From Oscillospiraceae bacterium (lineage in GTDB: Bacteria > Bacillota > Clostridia > Oscillospirales > Ruminococcaceae), in the NCBI GenBank assembly GCA_009784625.1, contig WRBI01000002.1:1-64000 (forward strand): DNA of 64,000 nucleotides, in the 5' to 3' direction. The translations under genes were made by a program, and so were the position numbers. Numbering within the stretch: the stretch's first letter is position 1; every line of letters starts with the position of its first letter. This document shows, piece after piece, positions 40,530 to 49,535 of the stretch. Below the pieces are notes generated by a model. It was not told where the DNA came from, ran no database searches, and saw only the letters and a list, made by a program, of their open reading frames with translations.

Positions 40530-40646
40530 ATGTCCGGCGTTGAGGAAAAAGACGATGCCGGGCGCGAAACAGGCCGCAAAGACGCTCTGGTTGCGGAGGG
40601 GGAAAACAAAAACTTACCGCCGGCTTTTAATCGGAGTTTCGTATAA
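40530..40646 (+). CDS. Possible 38-aa hydrophilic peptide
   Basis: ATG 40530 opens MSGVEEKDDAGRETG and ends at TAA 40646, 28 bases before dusB. No ribosome site is visible. It occupies part of the 260-base gap before dusB and may be chance. Confidence 0.2.
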   Translation: MSGVEEKDDAGRETGRKDALVAEGENKNLPPAFNRSFV

Positions 40647-40674
40647 ACTCGTTGACTATAAAGGATGTGTTTGA

Positions 40675-41649
40675 ATGCAGATAAAATCGATCACTCTCCC
40701 CCGCACAGCCATTCTGGCCCCGATGGCCGGGGTGGCGGACAGGGCCTTTCGTGAGATTTGCGTATCCCAGGGCGCGGCCTACGTCGTCGGTGAGATGGCC
40801 AGTTCCAAGGGGATGGAGATGGGCAGCCACAAATCGGCCGAACTGCTGTATGTGTCCGACACCGAGCGGCCTGCCGGTGTTCAGCTTTTCGGAAGCGAAC
40901 CGGCATCCATGGCCGCTGCCGCCAAGATAGCCGAGAGATATAGCCCGGACGTCATCGACATCAACATGGGCTGTCCGGCCCCCAAAGTGACCGGTACAGG
41001 CAGCGGCAGCGCGTTAATGAAAACCCCAAAGCTGGCCGGCGAGATTATCCGGGCGGTGCGGGCGGCCACCACACTGCCCATGACGGTAAAAATCCGCACA
41101 GGCTGGGACGAAAACGCCCTGAACGCGGTCGAGTTCGCGCTGATGGCACAGGCGGCGGGTGCGGACGCGTTGACCATACACGGGCGAACCCGCAGGCAGA
41201 TGTACGGCCCGCCGGTCAACTATCAGATGATTGCCGCTGTCAAAAAAGCGCTGACCATTCCGGTAATCGGGAACGGGGATGTTGCCGACATCGAAACCGC
41301 CGAGCGGATGTACGACACCGGCGTTGACCTGATTATGGCCGGCCGGGGTGCGCGGGGTGCGCCCTGGCTCTTTCGAATCCTCAAAGCGTACTTCGAGCGG
41401 GGAGAAAGGCTCCCCGAGCCGGATATCGAAGAAAAGATATCAATCATGCTGGAACACATCCGCCTGGCCTGTCAGTACAAAGGGGAAAACGTCGGGATTC
41501 GCGAGGCGCGCAAACATGTGGCCTGGTACTGTAAAGGCTGGCAGGGCGCTTCGACTCTCCGCCAAAGGGCGGGCAGCCTGAACCGGTATGAAGAGCTTGA
41601 GGTGCTGGCCAAAGAGATATTGGAAAATCAGGTGCGGGGGGGCGGTTAA
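40675..41649 (+). CDS. dusB: tRNA-dihydrouridine synthase
   Basis: 324 aa; AAAGGA before the ATG. The FMN-binding barrel starts LAPMAGVADRAFREIC. The catalytic Cys is in INMGCPAPKVTGTGSGSALMK. Lys and His ligands are in VKIRTGWDE and TIHGRTRRQMY, and the FMN phosphate site is in NGDV and AGRGARGAPWLF. The last 80 residues are the helical tRNA-binding domain. It reduces uridine in the tRNA D-loop. Confidence 0.95.
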   Translation: MQIKSITLPRTAILAPMAGVADRAFREICVSQGAAYVVGEMASSKGMEMGSHKSAELLYVSDTERPAGVQLFGSEPASMAAAAKIAERYSPDVIDINMGCPAPKVTGTGSGSALMKTPKLAGEIIRAVRAATTLPMTVKIRTGWDENALNAVEFALMAQAAGADALTIHGRTRRQMYGPPVNYQMIAAVKKALTIPVIGNGDVADIETAERMYDTGVDLIMAGRGARGAPWLFRILKAYFERGERLPEPDIEEKISIMLEHIRLACQYKGENVGIREARKHVAWYCKGWQGASTLRQRAGSLNRYEELEVLAKEILENQVRGGG

Positions 41650-41663
41650 ACCCCTGCGCAACA

Positions 41664-41693
41664 TTGACAAAACGCTCTGTATTGCGGTACAAT
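41664..41693 (+). promoter_or_regulatory. Promoter of the substrate-binding lipoprotein gene
   Basis: TTGACA (41664-41669), 18 bases, TACAAT (41688-41693). No cobalamin riboswitch fits in the 55 bases before the gene. Confidence 0.65.
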
Positions 41694-41749
41694 GAGGTTG
41701 GAAAAACGTGTCCGATTTTCTATTTTTAAGCAGCTTTGAGGTGGTCACC

Positions 41750-42730
41750 GTGAAGCGTAAGAACTATCTGGCTTTTGCGCTTGCGCTCATTTTGGCGCTG
41801 GGGCTGGTCGGCTGCGGCCTTGGCGGCGGAGATGAGGACGATCTGCCCGAAGTTGAAGAAGTTCTGGCTGACCCTGAATATCCGGTGAGCGCGGGGGGGG
41901 CGACCATCTACTTCCGGCCGGCGCGGGTGATCTCGCTGGCCCCCTCATTGACTGAAAAAATCTATGACCTCGGCCACCACACCCGGCTGGTCGGCATCTC
42001 CGATCATCAGGGCAGCTTCCCGCCGTCGATTGCGCATATCCCGTCTTTTGGGATCGCGACCATGCCCGATATTGACGGGATCTTAGCGGTCAACCCGCAT
42101 CTGGTCTTTTCGGTTTCCGAACTGCCGGCTGATGCCATGAGTGCGCTGGCCGCCCGGGATATCCCGCTGGTCATACTGCCCTCATACGCGCACAGCCTGG
42201 CTGAACTTGAGGCGATTTATCTGGATATTTCCACCATATTGGATGGCCGGACAACCGGGCAGATCAGAGGAGATCGGTTTGTGGAAAGCTTTCGTGAGCG
42301 GCTCGACGCGCTGACTGCCCAAACGATCGGGCAGCACCGGATGACCGCCGTTTATCTGCGCACTCTCGATTTTACCATGGCCACCGGCGATACGCTGGAA
42401 GGGGAACTTCTGGAGCGGCTGGGCTTTGAGAACATCGCCGCAGACCAGACCGGCTGGGTCTTCGACCCTGAACATGCGGCGGGTGAATCCCGCGAGCGCT
42501 TTTCCGGCCTTGAGGTCATCTTTTTGGATGAGAATTATATAAGCACACAGGCGCTAAGCCAAAGCGATTTCTGGCAGGGGCTGGGCGCAGTGACAAACGG
42601 GCAGACCGTAAACATCGACAGCCAGATCTTCGAGCGCCAAAGCCTGCGGATATTTGACCAGCTCGAAATTATGGCCGGTGTTTTGCAGGGGGTTATACCG
42701 GAAGCGGACGATAACAACGACGAGGAATAG
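41750..42730 (+). CDS. ABC-type metal/cobalamin substrate-binding lipoprotein
   Basis: 326 aa from GTG 41750 (GAGGTGG upstream). A lipoprotein signal peptide ends at the lipobox LVGC with Cys22. After an acidic linker the BtuF/FepB-type periplasmic-binding fold begins RVISLAPSLTEKIYDLGHHTRLVGIS. The second lobe includes GDTLEGELLERLGFENIA. The ligand could be cobalamin, heme or an iron chelate. The permease and ATPase are not encoded nearby, so it must work with a distant transporter or as a scavenger. Confidence 0.88.
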   Translation: MKRKNYLAFALALILALGLVGCGLGGGDEDDLPEVEEVLADPEYPVSAGGATIYFRPARVISLAPSLTEKIYDLGHHTRLVGISDHQGSFPPSIAHIPSFGIATMPDIDGILAVNPHLVFSVSELPADAMSALAARDIPLVILPSYAHSLAELEAIYLDISTILDGRTTGQIRGDRFVESFRERLDALTAQTIGQHRMTAVYLRTLDFTMATGDTLEGELLERLGFENIAADQTGWVFDPEHAAGESRERFSGLEVIFLDENYISTQALSQSDFWQGLGAVTNGQTVNIDSQIFERQSLRIFDQLEIMAGVLQGVIPEADDNNDEE

Positions 42731-42741
42731 AGGTAGAATAG

Positions 42742-43260
42742 ATGGAAGAATACAAGGATAAGGCCGCGTTGTCCGAGGCTATCCGCAAGGCGGCTGAGCA
42801 GTTCATCAGCGAATTTAATGATGTTGACGAAAGCGGGAAAGATGTCCGCCTTGATGAAGTTGACCGCACACCCGAAGAGATGATCGCCTATCAGCTGGGG
42901 TGGATGGAGCTGATACGCGGCTGGGACGCGGACGAGCTGGCCGGTAAGGAAGTGGTCACCCCCGCCCCCGGTTACAAATGGAATCAGATGGGCGCGCTTT
43001 ATCAGGGGTTTTACGGCCGATGTAAAGGCAAAACCCTTGACGAGTTGACCGAAGCGTTTAATATGTCGGTTGAATCGCTCATCGGCTGGCTTTCCGGCTT
43101 CAGCGAGGAGGAATTGTTTTCGCCCGGCGGCAGAAAATGGGCATCCTCCACCCCGTCCAACTGGCCGATCTGGAAGTGGGTACACATCAACACGGTCGCG
43201 CCGTTTAAGTCGTTTCGCAGCAAAATCCGCAAGTGGAAAAAACTAAGGGCGTCTGCTTGA
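42742..43260 (+). CDS. ClbS/DfsB-family four-helix-bundle protein
   Basis: 172 aa; AGAGGTAG before the ATG. The start KAALSEAIRKAAEQFISEFN, the middle MIAYQLGWMELIRGWDADE and the end SNWPIWKWVHINTVAPFKSFRSKIRKWKK match ClbS/DfsB proteins, a DinB-like four-helix bundle. ClbS itself is a cyclopropane hydrolase that protects DNA from colibactin; most members have unknown substrates. It is 11 bases after the lipoprotein gene. Confidence 0.88.
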   Translation: MEEYKDKAALSEAIRKAAEQFISEFNDVDESGKDVRLDEVDRTPEEMIAYQLGWMELIRGWDADELAGKEVVTPAPGYKWNQMGALYQGFYGRCKGKTLDELTEAFNMSVESLIGWLSGFSEEELFSPGGRKWASSTPSNWPIWKWVHINTVAPFKSFRSKIRKWKKLRASA

Positions 43261-43294
43261 CGCCAACAATAAAACCAAAAGGGGACGCACACGT

Positions 43295-45946
43295 ATGAAA
43301 TGGATGGGTCTAAACGAGTTAAGGGAGCGGTTTCTCACTTTCTTTGAGGGGAAAGGGCACTTGCGCCAGCCCTCATACCCGCTGGTGCCGCTGGGTGACG
43401 CTAGCCTGCTTTTGATAAACTCAGGTATGGCGCCGCTCAAAAATTACTTTATGGGCATCGAGACCCCGCCGCGCGCCCGAATGACCACCTGTCAGAAGTG
43501 CATCCGCACCCCGGATATCGAGCGGGTGGGTAAAACCAGCCGTCATGGCACATATTTTGAGATGCTTGGGAACTTCTCGTTTGGCGACTACTTCAAGAGC
43601 GAGGCGACTGCATGGGCCTGGGAATTCATCACAAAAGAAATGAATATGCCGGTTGATCGGCTTTGGATATCCATCTATCTGGATGACGACCAGGCGTTTG
43701 ATATCTGGACCAAAGAAATCGGGGTATCGCCGGACCGGATTGTGCGTATGGGGAAAGAAGACAACTTCTGGGAGATCGGCACCGGCCCCTGCGGCCCTTG
43801 CTCTGAAATTTATTTTGACCGGGGGCGTGAAAAAGGCTGTGACCGCCCGGACTGCGCGGTCGGCTGTGACTGCGACCGCTTTGTCGAGTTTTGGAATCTT
43901 GTCTTTACCCAGTTTGATTCGGACGGGAACGGGCACTACACCCCGCTGGCCAAGCCAAACATCGACACCGGGATGGGCCTTGAGCGTCTGGCCTGCATCA
44001 TGCAAGGGGTGGACAACCTCTTTGAGACCGACACGATTCAGAATATTATGACCGAAATAGCGGATATGGCCGGGGTCAGGTACGGCGAAAGTGAAAAGAC
44101 CGACGTTGCCCTGCGGGTCATCACCGACCACATCCGCTCGACTGTCTTTCTGGTCGGGGACGGCGTTGTGCCACAAAATGAGGGCAGAGGCTACGTTTTG
44201 CGCCGCCTGCTTCGACGGGCCGCCCGCTTTGGCCGCCTGCTCGGGATAAACGGGCCTTTCCTCTACAAAGTCGCTGAGCGGGTGATGAAAGAAAACGAAA
44301 GCGCTTATCCGGCTCTGCTTGAAAACGCCGGCTACATCCAAAAGGTGATTCAGATTGAGGAAGAGCGGTTCCTCAAGACCATTGTACAGGGGATGGATAT
44401 CCTTGCCGAGATGATCGAAAAGGCCGGAAAAGGCGGGAGATTGCCGGGTGAGGCCATCTTTAAACTCTACGACACATTCGGCTTCCCGCTTGATTTGACC
44501 CGCGAAATCGCCGAAGAGCGCGGGGTCGAAATTGACGAAGCCGGTTTCCAGGCACAGATGAAAGAGCAGCGGGAACGCGCCCGCAAAGCCCGGCTCGAAC
44601 AGGGCGGGGTCGGCTGGGAAGAGGACGTGCTGGCCGGGGAAGATTTTGAACAGACTTTTGTCGGCTACGAGCTGCTCAGCATCGGCACACAGCTGATGCG
44701 CATTGTAAAAGGCGGGCAGCTGGTGGATGGCCTTGCCGAGGGCGACGAAGCCGCGCTTTTGCTTGAGGCCACCCCCTTTTACGCCGAAAGCGGCGGCCAG
44801 GTCGGGGACACCGGCTTTGTAAAATCCCAAAACGGCGCGTTTCGGGTGCTGGACACCAAGAAGTCGCCGACCGGGCACACCATGCTGATCGGCAAGGTCA
44901 GCAGCGGCGTGTTCAAAAAAGGGGATACGGTGACCGGCGAGGTCGACAAACACCGCCGCAAAGCCATCATGCGCAACCACACTGCCGCCCACCTATTACA
45001 GGCCGCCCTGCGCGAAGTGTTGGGCGATCACGTTCATCAAGCCGGACAGATGGTGGATGAGCATGTCTGCCGCTTTGATTTCAGCCATTTTGCCGGGATG
45101 ACCGGCGAAGAGCTGCGGGTTGTCGAAGAAAAAGTCAACCGCCTTGCCCTTTCCGCGCTGCCGGTCGGGGTAAGCGAGATGAATATGGAGCAGGCAAAAG
45201 CCGAGGGCGCGCTCGCCCTGTTCGGGGACAAGTACTCCGAAATTGTGCGGGTGGTGAATATATCCGGCAAGAGTGTTGAGCTTTGCGGCGGGTCGCACAT
45301 AGGGAACACTGCCGAGCTTGGGCTGTTTAAAATCCTGCATGAATCCTCCGTTGCCGCGGGTGTCCGCCGGATCGAGGCGGTGACCGGACGCGGGGTACTC
45401 CGCTACTTTGAAGAGCGGGAAGCGCTGCTTCAAAAATCCTGTGAGGCGCTCAAACTCGCGGCGCCGGCCGAACTGCCTGCCAAAGTCGAAGCGCTGAGCG
45501 CGCAGGTAAAGTCCCTGCAAAAGAAGAGCGACGAGCTGGCCCAAAAGATGGCGATGAGCCAGGCGGATGCACTGACCGCCAAAATGAAGCAAGTTGGGCC
45601 GGTACGGGTACTGGCCACCACGATGGCGCTGGACGGGGTTCCCGCCCTCAAGGCCACAGCCGACAGTTTAAAAGAAAAACATCCGGACATCGTGGGTGTA
45701 ATCGCGATGGATGACGGCGGAAAAAGCGACAAGGTCAGCCTGATCGCGTTCGCGGGCAAAGACGCGCTGGCCGCCGGGGTACACGCCGGAAAGCTGATTC
45801 AGTCGGTAGCCGGACAGGCAGGCGGCAGCGGCGGCGGCCGGCCTGACAATGCAATGGGCGGCGCACCCGCGAATAAAGAAAAAATTCGCACGGCACTGTC
45901 ATTGGTCGACAAGTTTGTAGAGACACAGGTCGGTGTGACTGGGTAA
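43295..45946 (+). CDS. alaS: Alanyl-tRNA synthetase
   Basis: 883 aa, full length. The catalytic class II core (about 1-250) has INSGMAPLKNYF, TTCQKCIRTPDIERVGKTSRHGTYFEMLGNFSFGDYF (in parts) and GMGLERL. The editing domain has HTAAH (about 562-566) and CGGSH (about 664-668), the zinc ligands for hydrolysing mischarged Ser/Gly-tRNA. The C-terminal coiled coil and DHHA1 domain end with GGSGGGRPDNAMGG. No T-box leader precedes it: only 34 bases separate it from the ClbS-like gene. Confidence 0.98.
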   Translation: MKWMGLNELRERFLTFFEGKGHLRQPSYPLVPLGDASLLLINSGMAPLKNYFMGIETPPRARMTTCQKCIRTPDIERVGKTSRHGTYFEMLGNFSFGDYFKSEATAWAWEFITKEMNMPVDRLWISIYLDDDQAFDIWTKEIGVSPDRIVRMGKEDNFWEIGTGPCGPCSEIYFDRGREKGCDRPDCAVGCDCDRFVEFWNLVFTQFDSDGNGHYTPLAKPNIDTGMGLERLACIMQGVDNLFETDTIQNIMTEIADMAGVRYGESEKTDVALRVITDHIRSTVFLVGDGVVPQNEGRGYVLRRLLRRAARFGRLLGINGPFLYKVAERVMKENESAYPALLENAGYIQKVIQIEEERFLKTIVQGMDILAEMIEKAGKGGRLPGEAIFKLYDTFGFPLDLTREIAEERGVEIDEAGFQAQMKEQRERARKARLEQGGVGWEEDVLAGEDFEQTFVGYELLSIGTQLMRIVKGGQLVDGLAEGDEAALLLEATPFYAESGGQVGDTGFVKSQNGAFRVLDTKKSPTGHTMLIGKVSSGVFKKGDTVTGEVDKHRRKAIMRNHTAAHLLQAALREVLGDHVHQAGQMVDEHVCRFDFSHFAGMTGEELRVVEEKVNRLALSALPVGVSEMNMEQAKAEGALALFGDKYSEIVRVVNISGKSVELCGGSHIGNTAELGLFKILHESSVAAGVRRIEAVTGRGVLRYFEEREALLQKSCEALKLAAPAELPAKVEALSAQVKSLQKKSDELAQKMAMSQADALTAKMKQVGPVRVLATTMALDGVPALKATADSLKEKHPDIVGVIAMDDGGKSDKVSLIAFAGKDALAAGVHAGKLIQSVAGQAGGSGGGRPDNAMGGAPANKEKIRTALSLVDKFVETQVGVTG

Positions 45947-45969
45947 AATGCCGAGAAAGGTGATCGCAG

Positions 45970-46380
45970 ATGAAGGTGTTCCTATTTGTGATACTCGCGG
46001 GGTTGGTTGTAAAGATGTTTATTTACGCCGACTACGCGATTGTGGGTATTGTTACTTTCTTTTTACTCAGCGAGCGCGCCGGGATACACACTGCCATTGC
46101 CCTTTTGATTACCATCGCAGCACTTGGGGTTGTCTTCTTTTTAAATCAGCTTACAGTGAAGAATATCTATGTCTTTAAAATACTCGGATCGCTCTTTTCG
46201 GGGTGGGTTGTTGGCGCTATGTTAGGCAGTGGATTTACTGACGAGGCTGGTAATCCCGACAGAATATGGATCGCTGTGATTACGATTATCGCCACCGGGG
46301 TAATCCTTCTAATCCGGGCCCGCTACACCGGCCTTGTTCGCAGACAAAAGGTTCTGCCCGAAGAAGAATACAGTATGTAA
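45970..46380 (+). CDS. Hypothetical four-helix membrane protein (136 aa)
   Basis: AAAGGTGATC precedes the ATG. Four hydrophobic helices (about 4-18, 24-58 in two parts, 70-88, 98-116) and a charged cytoplasmic tail RARYTGLVRRQKVLPEEE. I do not recognise the family. It lies between alaS and the HIT gene with short gaps, so it is probably in the same transcript. Confidence 0.75.
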   Translation: MKVFLFVILAGLVVKMFIYADYAIVGIVTFFLLSERAGIHTAIALLITIAALGVVFFLNQLTVKNIYVFKILGSLFSGWVVGAMLGSGFTDEAGNPDRIWIAVITIIATGVILLIRARYTGLVRRQKVLPEEEYSM

Positions 46381-46392
46381 AGGAGAAAGCCA

Positions 46393-46734
46393 ATGGACGA
46401 CTGCATCTTCTGTAAAATCGCGAGCGGCGAAATTCCAAGTAACAAAGCGTATGAAGACGACAAGGTTCTTGTATTCCACGACATTGCGCCGGCCGCGCCC
46501 ACTCACCTGCTGGCAATCCCCAAGGCACACATCCAAAGCGCGGAGGAAGTGGATGAGCGCAACGCCGAACTGATCGGTCACCTGTTCGCGGTGATGGCCA
46601 AGCTCAGCAAAGACCTGAAGCTGGACAGCGGGTTTCGGATTGTGACCAACATCGGCCAAGACGGCGGGCAAACGGTAGGCCATTTGCACTTTCACCTTTT
46701 GGCCGGCCGCCAGCTGGCCTGGCCGCCGGGGTAA
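46393..46734 (+). CDS. HIT-family purine phosphoramidase (HINT-like)
   Basis: 113 aa; AAAGGAG before the ATG. CIFCKIASGEIPSNKAYEDD at the N-terminus and the histidine triad VGHLHFHLLAGR near the end are diagnostic. Such enzymes hydrolyse nucleoside phosphoramidates. It follows the membrane-protein gene by 12 bases. Confidence 0.96.
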   Translation: MDDCIFCKIASGEIPSNKAYEDDKVLVFHDIAPAAPTHLLAIPKAHIQSAEEVDERNAELIGHLFAVMAKLSKDLKLDSGFRIVTNIGQDGGQTVGHLHFHLLAGRQLAWPPG

Positions 46735-46737
46735 AAT

Positions 46738-46852
46738 CAATTAACAATGTACAATTGACAATTGACAATGAATGTGTCCGCTACGCGGATTTATCTAAAC
46801 AATACCGCGTAGCGGTACCATTATTGTCAATTGCACATTGAATAAAAGGGGG
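46738..46852. repeat. Hairpin repeat, family C, copy 2 (full)
   Basis: Outer tandem ACAATTGACAATTGACAATG units flank a perfect 11-bp stem CCGCTACGCGG/CCGCGTAGCGG (46778-46788 with 46805-46815) with a 16-base loop. The right arm carries ATTGTCAATTGCACATTG. It lies between the HIT and phosphoribosyltransferase genes. Confidence 0.8.
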
Positions 46853-46859
46853 CTAATTC

Positions 46860-47405
46860 ATGGGAAACGACAAAACTTATACGCTCAATGTGGCGGGGCT
46901 GACCCGGGAGCTGAACATCTGCCCGGTCAACGAAAAGCTGGATATCGCGGCCTTTATCATGTTCTCAGACGTTGAGCTGACCGTTGCCTGCGCGCAGGAG
47001 CTTTTGAAGATCGCGCCCGCCCACGACGTCATCATCACGGCCGAGTCAAAGGGAATCCCGCTGGCTTATGAGATGTCCCGCCAGTCCGGGCAGAAGTATC
47101 TGCTGGCCCGTAAAAGCAAAAAACTCTATATGAAAGACGTGATCGAGGTGACTGTTCAGTCGATCACAACCACCAGCCTGCAAAAGCTGTATATGGACGC
47201 GGCGGATATAAACTACCTCAAAGGCAGGCGGATACTGCTGGTGGATGATGTAATCAGCACAGGCGAGAGCATTCGCGCTCTTGAGCAGCTGGTCGAACAG
47301 GCGGGGGGCGAAATCGCGGGTAAGGTGGCCGTTCTGGCCGAGGGCGACGCCGCCGATCGCGAAGACATCGTCTTTTTAGCGCCACTGCCGCTCTTTTTCA
47401 AGTAA
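46860..47405 (+). CDS. Adenine-phosphoribosyltransferase-like protein
   Basis: 181 aa; AAGGGGG before the ATG. The PRPP-binding motif RILLVDDVISTGESIRAL is clear, as is the type I PRTase flap region YLLARKSKKLYMKDV. Its size and the VIITAESKGIPLAYEMSR motif fit adenine phosphoribosyltransferase relatives. The true base could be adenine or xanthine, so no gene symbol is given. It follows a family C repeat that separates it from the HIT gene. Confidence 0.88.
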   Translation: MGNDKTYTLNVAGLTRELNICPVNEKLDIAAFIMFSDVELTVACAQELLKIAPAHDVIITAESKGIPLAYEMSRQSGQKYLLARKSKKLYMKDVIEVTVQSITTTSLQKLYMDAADINYLKGRRILLVDDVISTGESIRALEQLVEQAGGEIAGKVAVLAEGDAADREDIVFLAPLPLFFK

Positions 47406-47445
47406 CCTGACACAACACAGACTCCGACAAAAGGAGGAAACTGCC

Positions 47446-49521
47446 ATGAAACGCCCACTGTTTGCCGTTGGCGCCAGTTATGCCATAGCGATGTGGGCTT
47501 CTTTCTTTTTGGATTTTGGCCTCATTCTTTCGGCGATTGGGGTTACCGGCGCACTGCTGATGATCATCTTCCGCAGGGAGAATCGTGCGGCACCGATCAT
47601 CCTGCTCAGCGCGGCGGTGGCTTTTGCCGCTTTTGGCATTTATGAAGCCAGGGCAATCAGCCCGCTCAAAGCCGCTTATGGCCGGGAAGTCGTCGCGCAG
47701 GGGATTATTCTGTCGGTGGATGACCGCCGCGCGCCCGCCTTTGCGCTGACCGTTCGCGCCACTTTCCCTGAAGAGGATTTGCCGGACACCATCCTGCGAA
47801 TACGGGGCTGGGGCGGAATCTACTACCAGCCTGGGGACGGAATCCGCACGAGTGTTATCCTTGAGGAGTTGCTGGGCGCACAGGTTCATTACAACGCGCG
47901 GGGCGTCTTTGTCGGCGGGCGGATGGTCGACCCTGCGGCCGAGCCGTACACCGGCTTTACGCTGGCTGAACAGTTCGAGCGGTTTTTCCTCAGGCAGCGA
48001 ACGCGGGCAACCGATAACATTGCGGCCAATATCTCATCCGACAGCGCGGCGATGGTCTCGGGCGTCACGCTGGGCGAGACCGGCGGTTTAGACCCCGCGC
48101 TGGGCGCCGCACTCAGCCGGTCGGGTGTGATACATATTGTGGTTGTCTCGGGGATGCACCTGTCTATTCTGGTCGGACTGCTGACGGACGGGCTGGGCAA
48201 GCTGGGTGTCCGGCGGGTTTACCGCTCGCTGGCCGGGATGGCCGGTGCGCTGGCTTTCTCGTTTCTGGTGGGATTTTCGCCCTCTATCGCGCGGGCGACT
48301 GTGATGATGGCTGTTTATCTGCTGGCCGGGCTTTTTTCCCGCCGGAGCGATCCGATCAACTCATTGGGGCTGGCCTTGCTGATCATCTCGATCACCGCCC
48401 CCCACTGGCTGCTCAGCCGGGGGTTATGGCTGAGCTTTGCGGCCACCGCCGGGATTATCCTGTACGCAAACCCGATCGCCGACTGGTTTAAATCCCGCTA
48501 CAACTGGGGGCGGCTGCCTGAGCGGGCGGCCTCCAACCTCTTAGTTGGCGCGGCTTCCACCACCATCGCGGCGTATGCGTTTACCCTGCCCATCATGGTT
48601 TTGACCATGGGCTGGGTTTCGCTGGTCAGCCCGGTAGTCAACCTTTTGGTTGCCCCGCTGGTTATTCCCACCCTGTTATTTGGGGTGCTCAGCGCGTTTT
48701 TTACCGGCGGGTGGATCGCCCCGCTGGCTTGGGCTGCCGACCGCTCCGCCGGGCTGATCGCCGAGATCGCCCTGCTCGCGTCCTCCCTGTCGCTGGCGAC
48801 ATTCGCACTGGGTGAATTTTGGAAGTTGATCTGGATTCTGCTGGCCTGCGGGATTGTTACCTATCTGGTCTATACAAAAGCGGCAAAGCCCTTTTGGAAG
48901 TATGCGGCCGCCCTGCTTGCGCTGGCTTTTGCGGTGGGCAGCTTTACACTGGATATCGCAAGCCGCGACAAAGTTGAGCTGGCGGCCATTGAGGGCGTGT
49001 CCCCCATCCTGTTAACCCGGCAGGGCGGCGCGGTTCTGGTCGGCACCCCACAGCTGCACGAGTTTGCGCGGATCTCGCGATATCTCGACTACCGCGGGGT
49101 AAACCGGCTGGACTTGATTGTCGCTTACGATGCGGGGAATCAGATCACTTCCGCGCTGATTCGCTTGGCCGAAGAATACGGCGCGCCGCTGATTATCGGC
49201 CCGGACGATGACTTTATACTTGGGCAGATGGCGCTGGCCTTGCCCGGGCGCGAGATTTTGTCGGCCGGCCACGCGACGATTGATGTTCTCGGCGGGGTGA
49301 CGATCCGCCCACATATAGACAGCGGGCAGATGCAAATCGATGTCGGCGGCGTTGTTATCTCCAAAACCGGGCAAGAATATGATATAATGGATATGATCAC
49401 CCCGTCTCATGTCTACGTATTTGCGGATGGCGTGATGGTTTGGACAAGCCGCGCACCCCCTATATTTGAACCGCTGGGCGCGCTGATTTTCGGCGAGCGG
49501 CGGCTGGTGCTGAGTTTATAG
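47446..49521 (+). CDS. comEC: ComEC/Rec2-family DNA uptake channel protein
   Basis: 691 aa; AAAGGAGG before the ATG. An N-terminal DUF4131-type region (two helices, then a beta-rich OB-like part to about 190) is followed by the competence domain with GVIHIVVVSGMHLSILVGLL and about nine more helices to about 500. The C-terminal globular part (about 515-690) sits where ComEC carries a metallo-beta-lactamase-like nuclease domain. The HxHxDH ligands are absent: the expected place reads LIVAYDAGNQITS. It probably forms the channel but not an active nuclease. Confidence 0.9.
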   Translation: MKRPLFAVGASYAIAMWASFFLDFGLILSAIGVTGALLMIIFRRENRAAPIILLSAAVAFAAFGIYEARAISPLKAAYGREVVAQGIILSVDDRRAPAFALTVRATFPEEDLPDTILRIRGWGGIYYQPGDGIRTSVILEELLGAQVHYNARGVFVGGRMVDPAAEPYTGFTLAEQFERFFLRQRTRATDNIAANISSDSAAMVSGVTLGETGGLDPALGAALSRSGVIHIVVVSGMHLSILVGLLTDGLGKLGVRRVYRSLAGMAGALAFSFLVGFSPSIARATVMMAVYLLAGLFSRRSDPINSLGLALLIISITAPHWLLSRGLWLSFAATAGIILYANPIADWFKSRYNWGRLPERAASNLLVGAASTTIAAYAFTLPIMVLTMGWVSLVSPVVNLLVAPLVIPTLLFGVLSAFFTGGWIAPLAWAADRSAGLIAEIALLASSLSLATFALGEFWKLIWILLACGIVTYLVYTKAAKPFWKYAAALLALAFAVGSFTLDIASRDKVELAAIEGVSPILLTRQGGAVLVGTPQLHEFARISRYLDYRGVNRLDLIVAYDAGNQITSALIRLAEEYGAPLIIGPDDDFILGQMALALPGREILSAGHATIDVLGGVTIRPHIDSGQMQIDVGGVVISKTGQEYDIMDMITPSHVYVFADGVMVWTSRAPPIFEPLGALIFGERRLVLSL

Positions 49522-49535
49522 CAAGGAGCGAGAAC

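Noticed and set aside
43421..44992. A 523-residue open frame on the minus strand inside alaS
   Set aside because: It is a frame shadow of high-G+C coding DNA; alaS on the plus strand is certain and no ribosome site or family motif supports the antisense frame.
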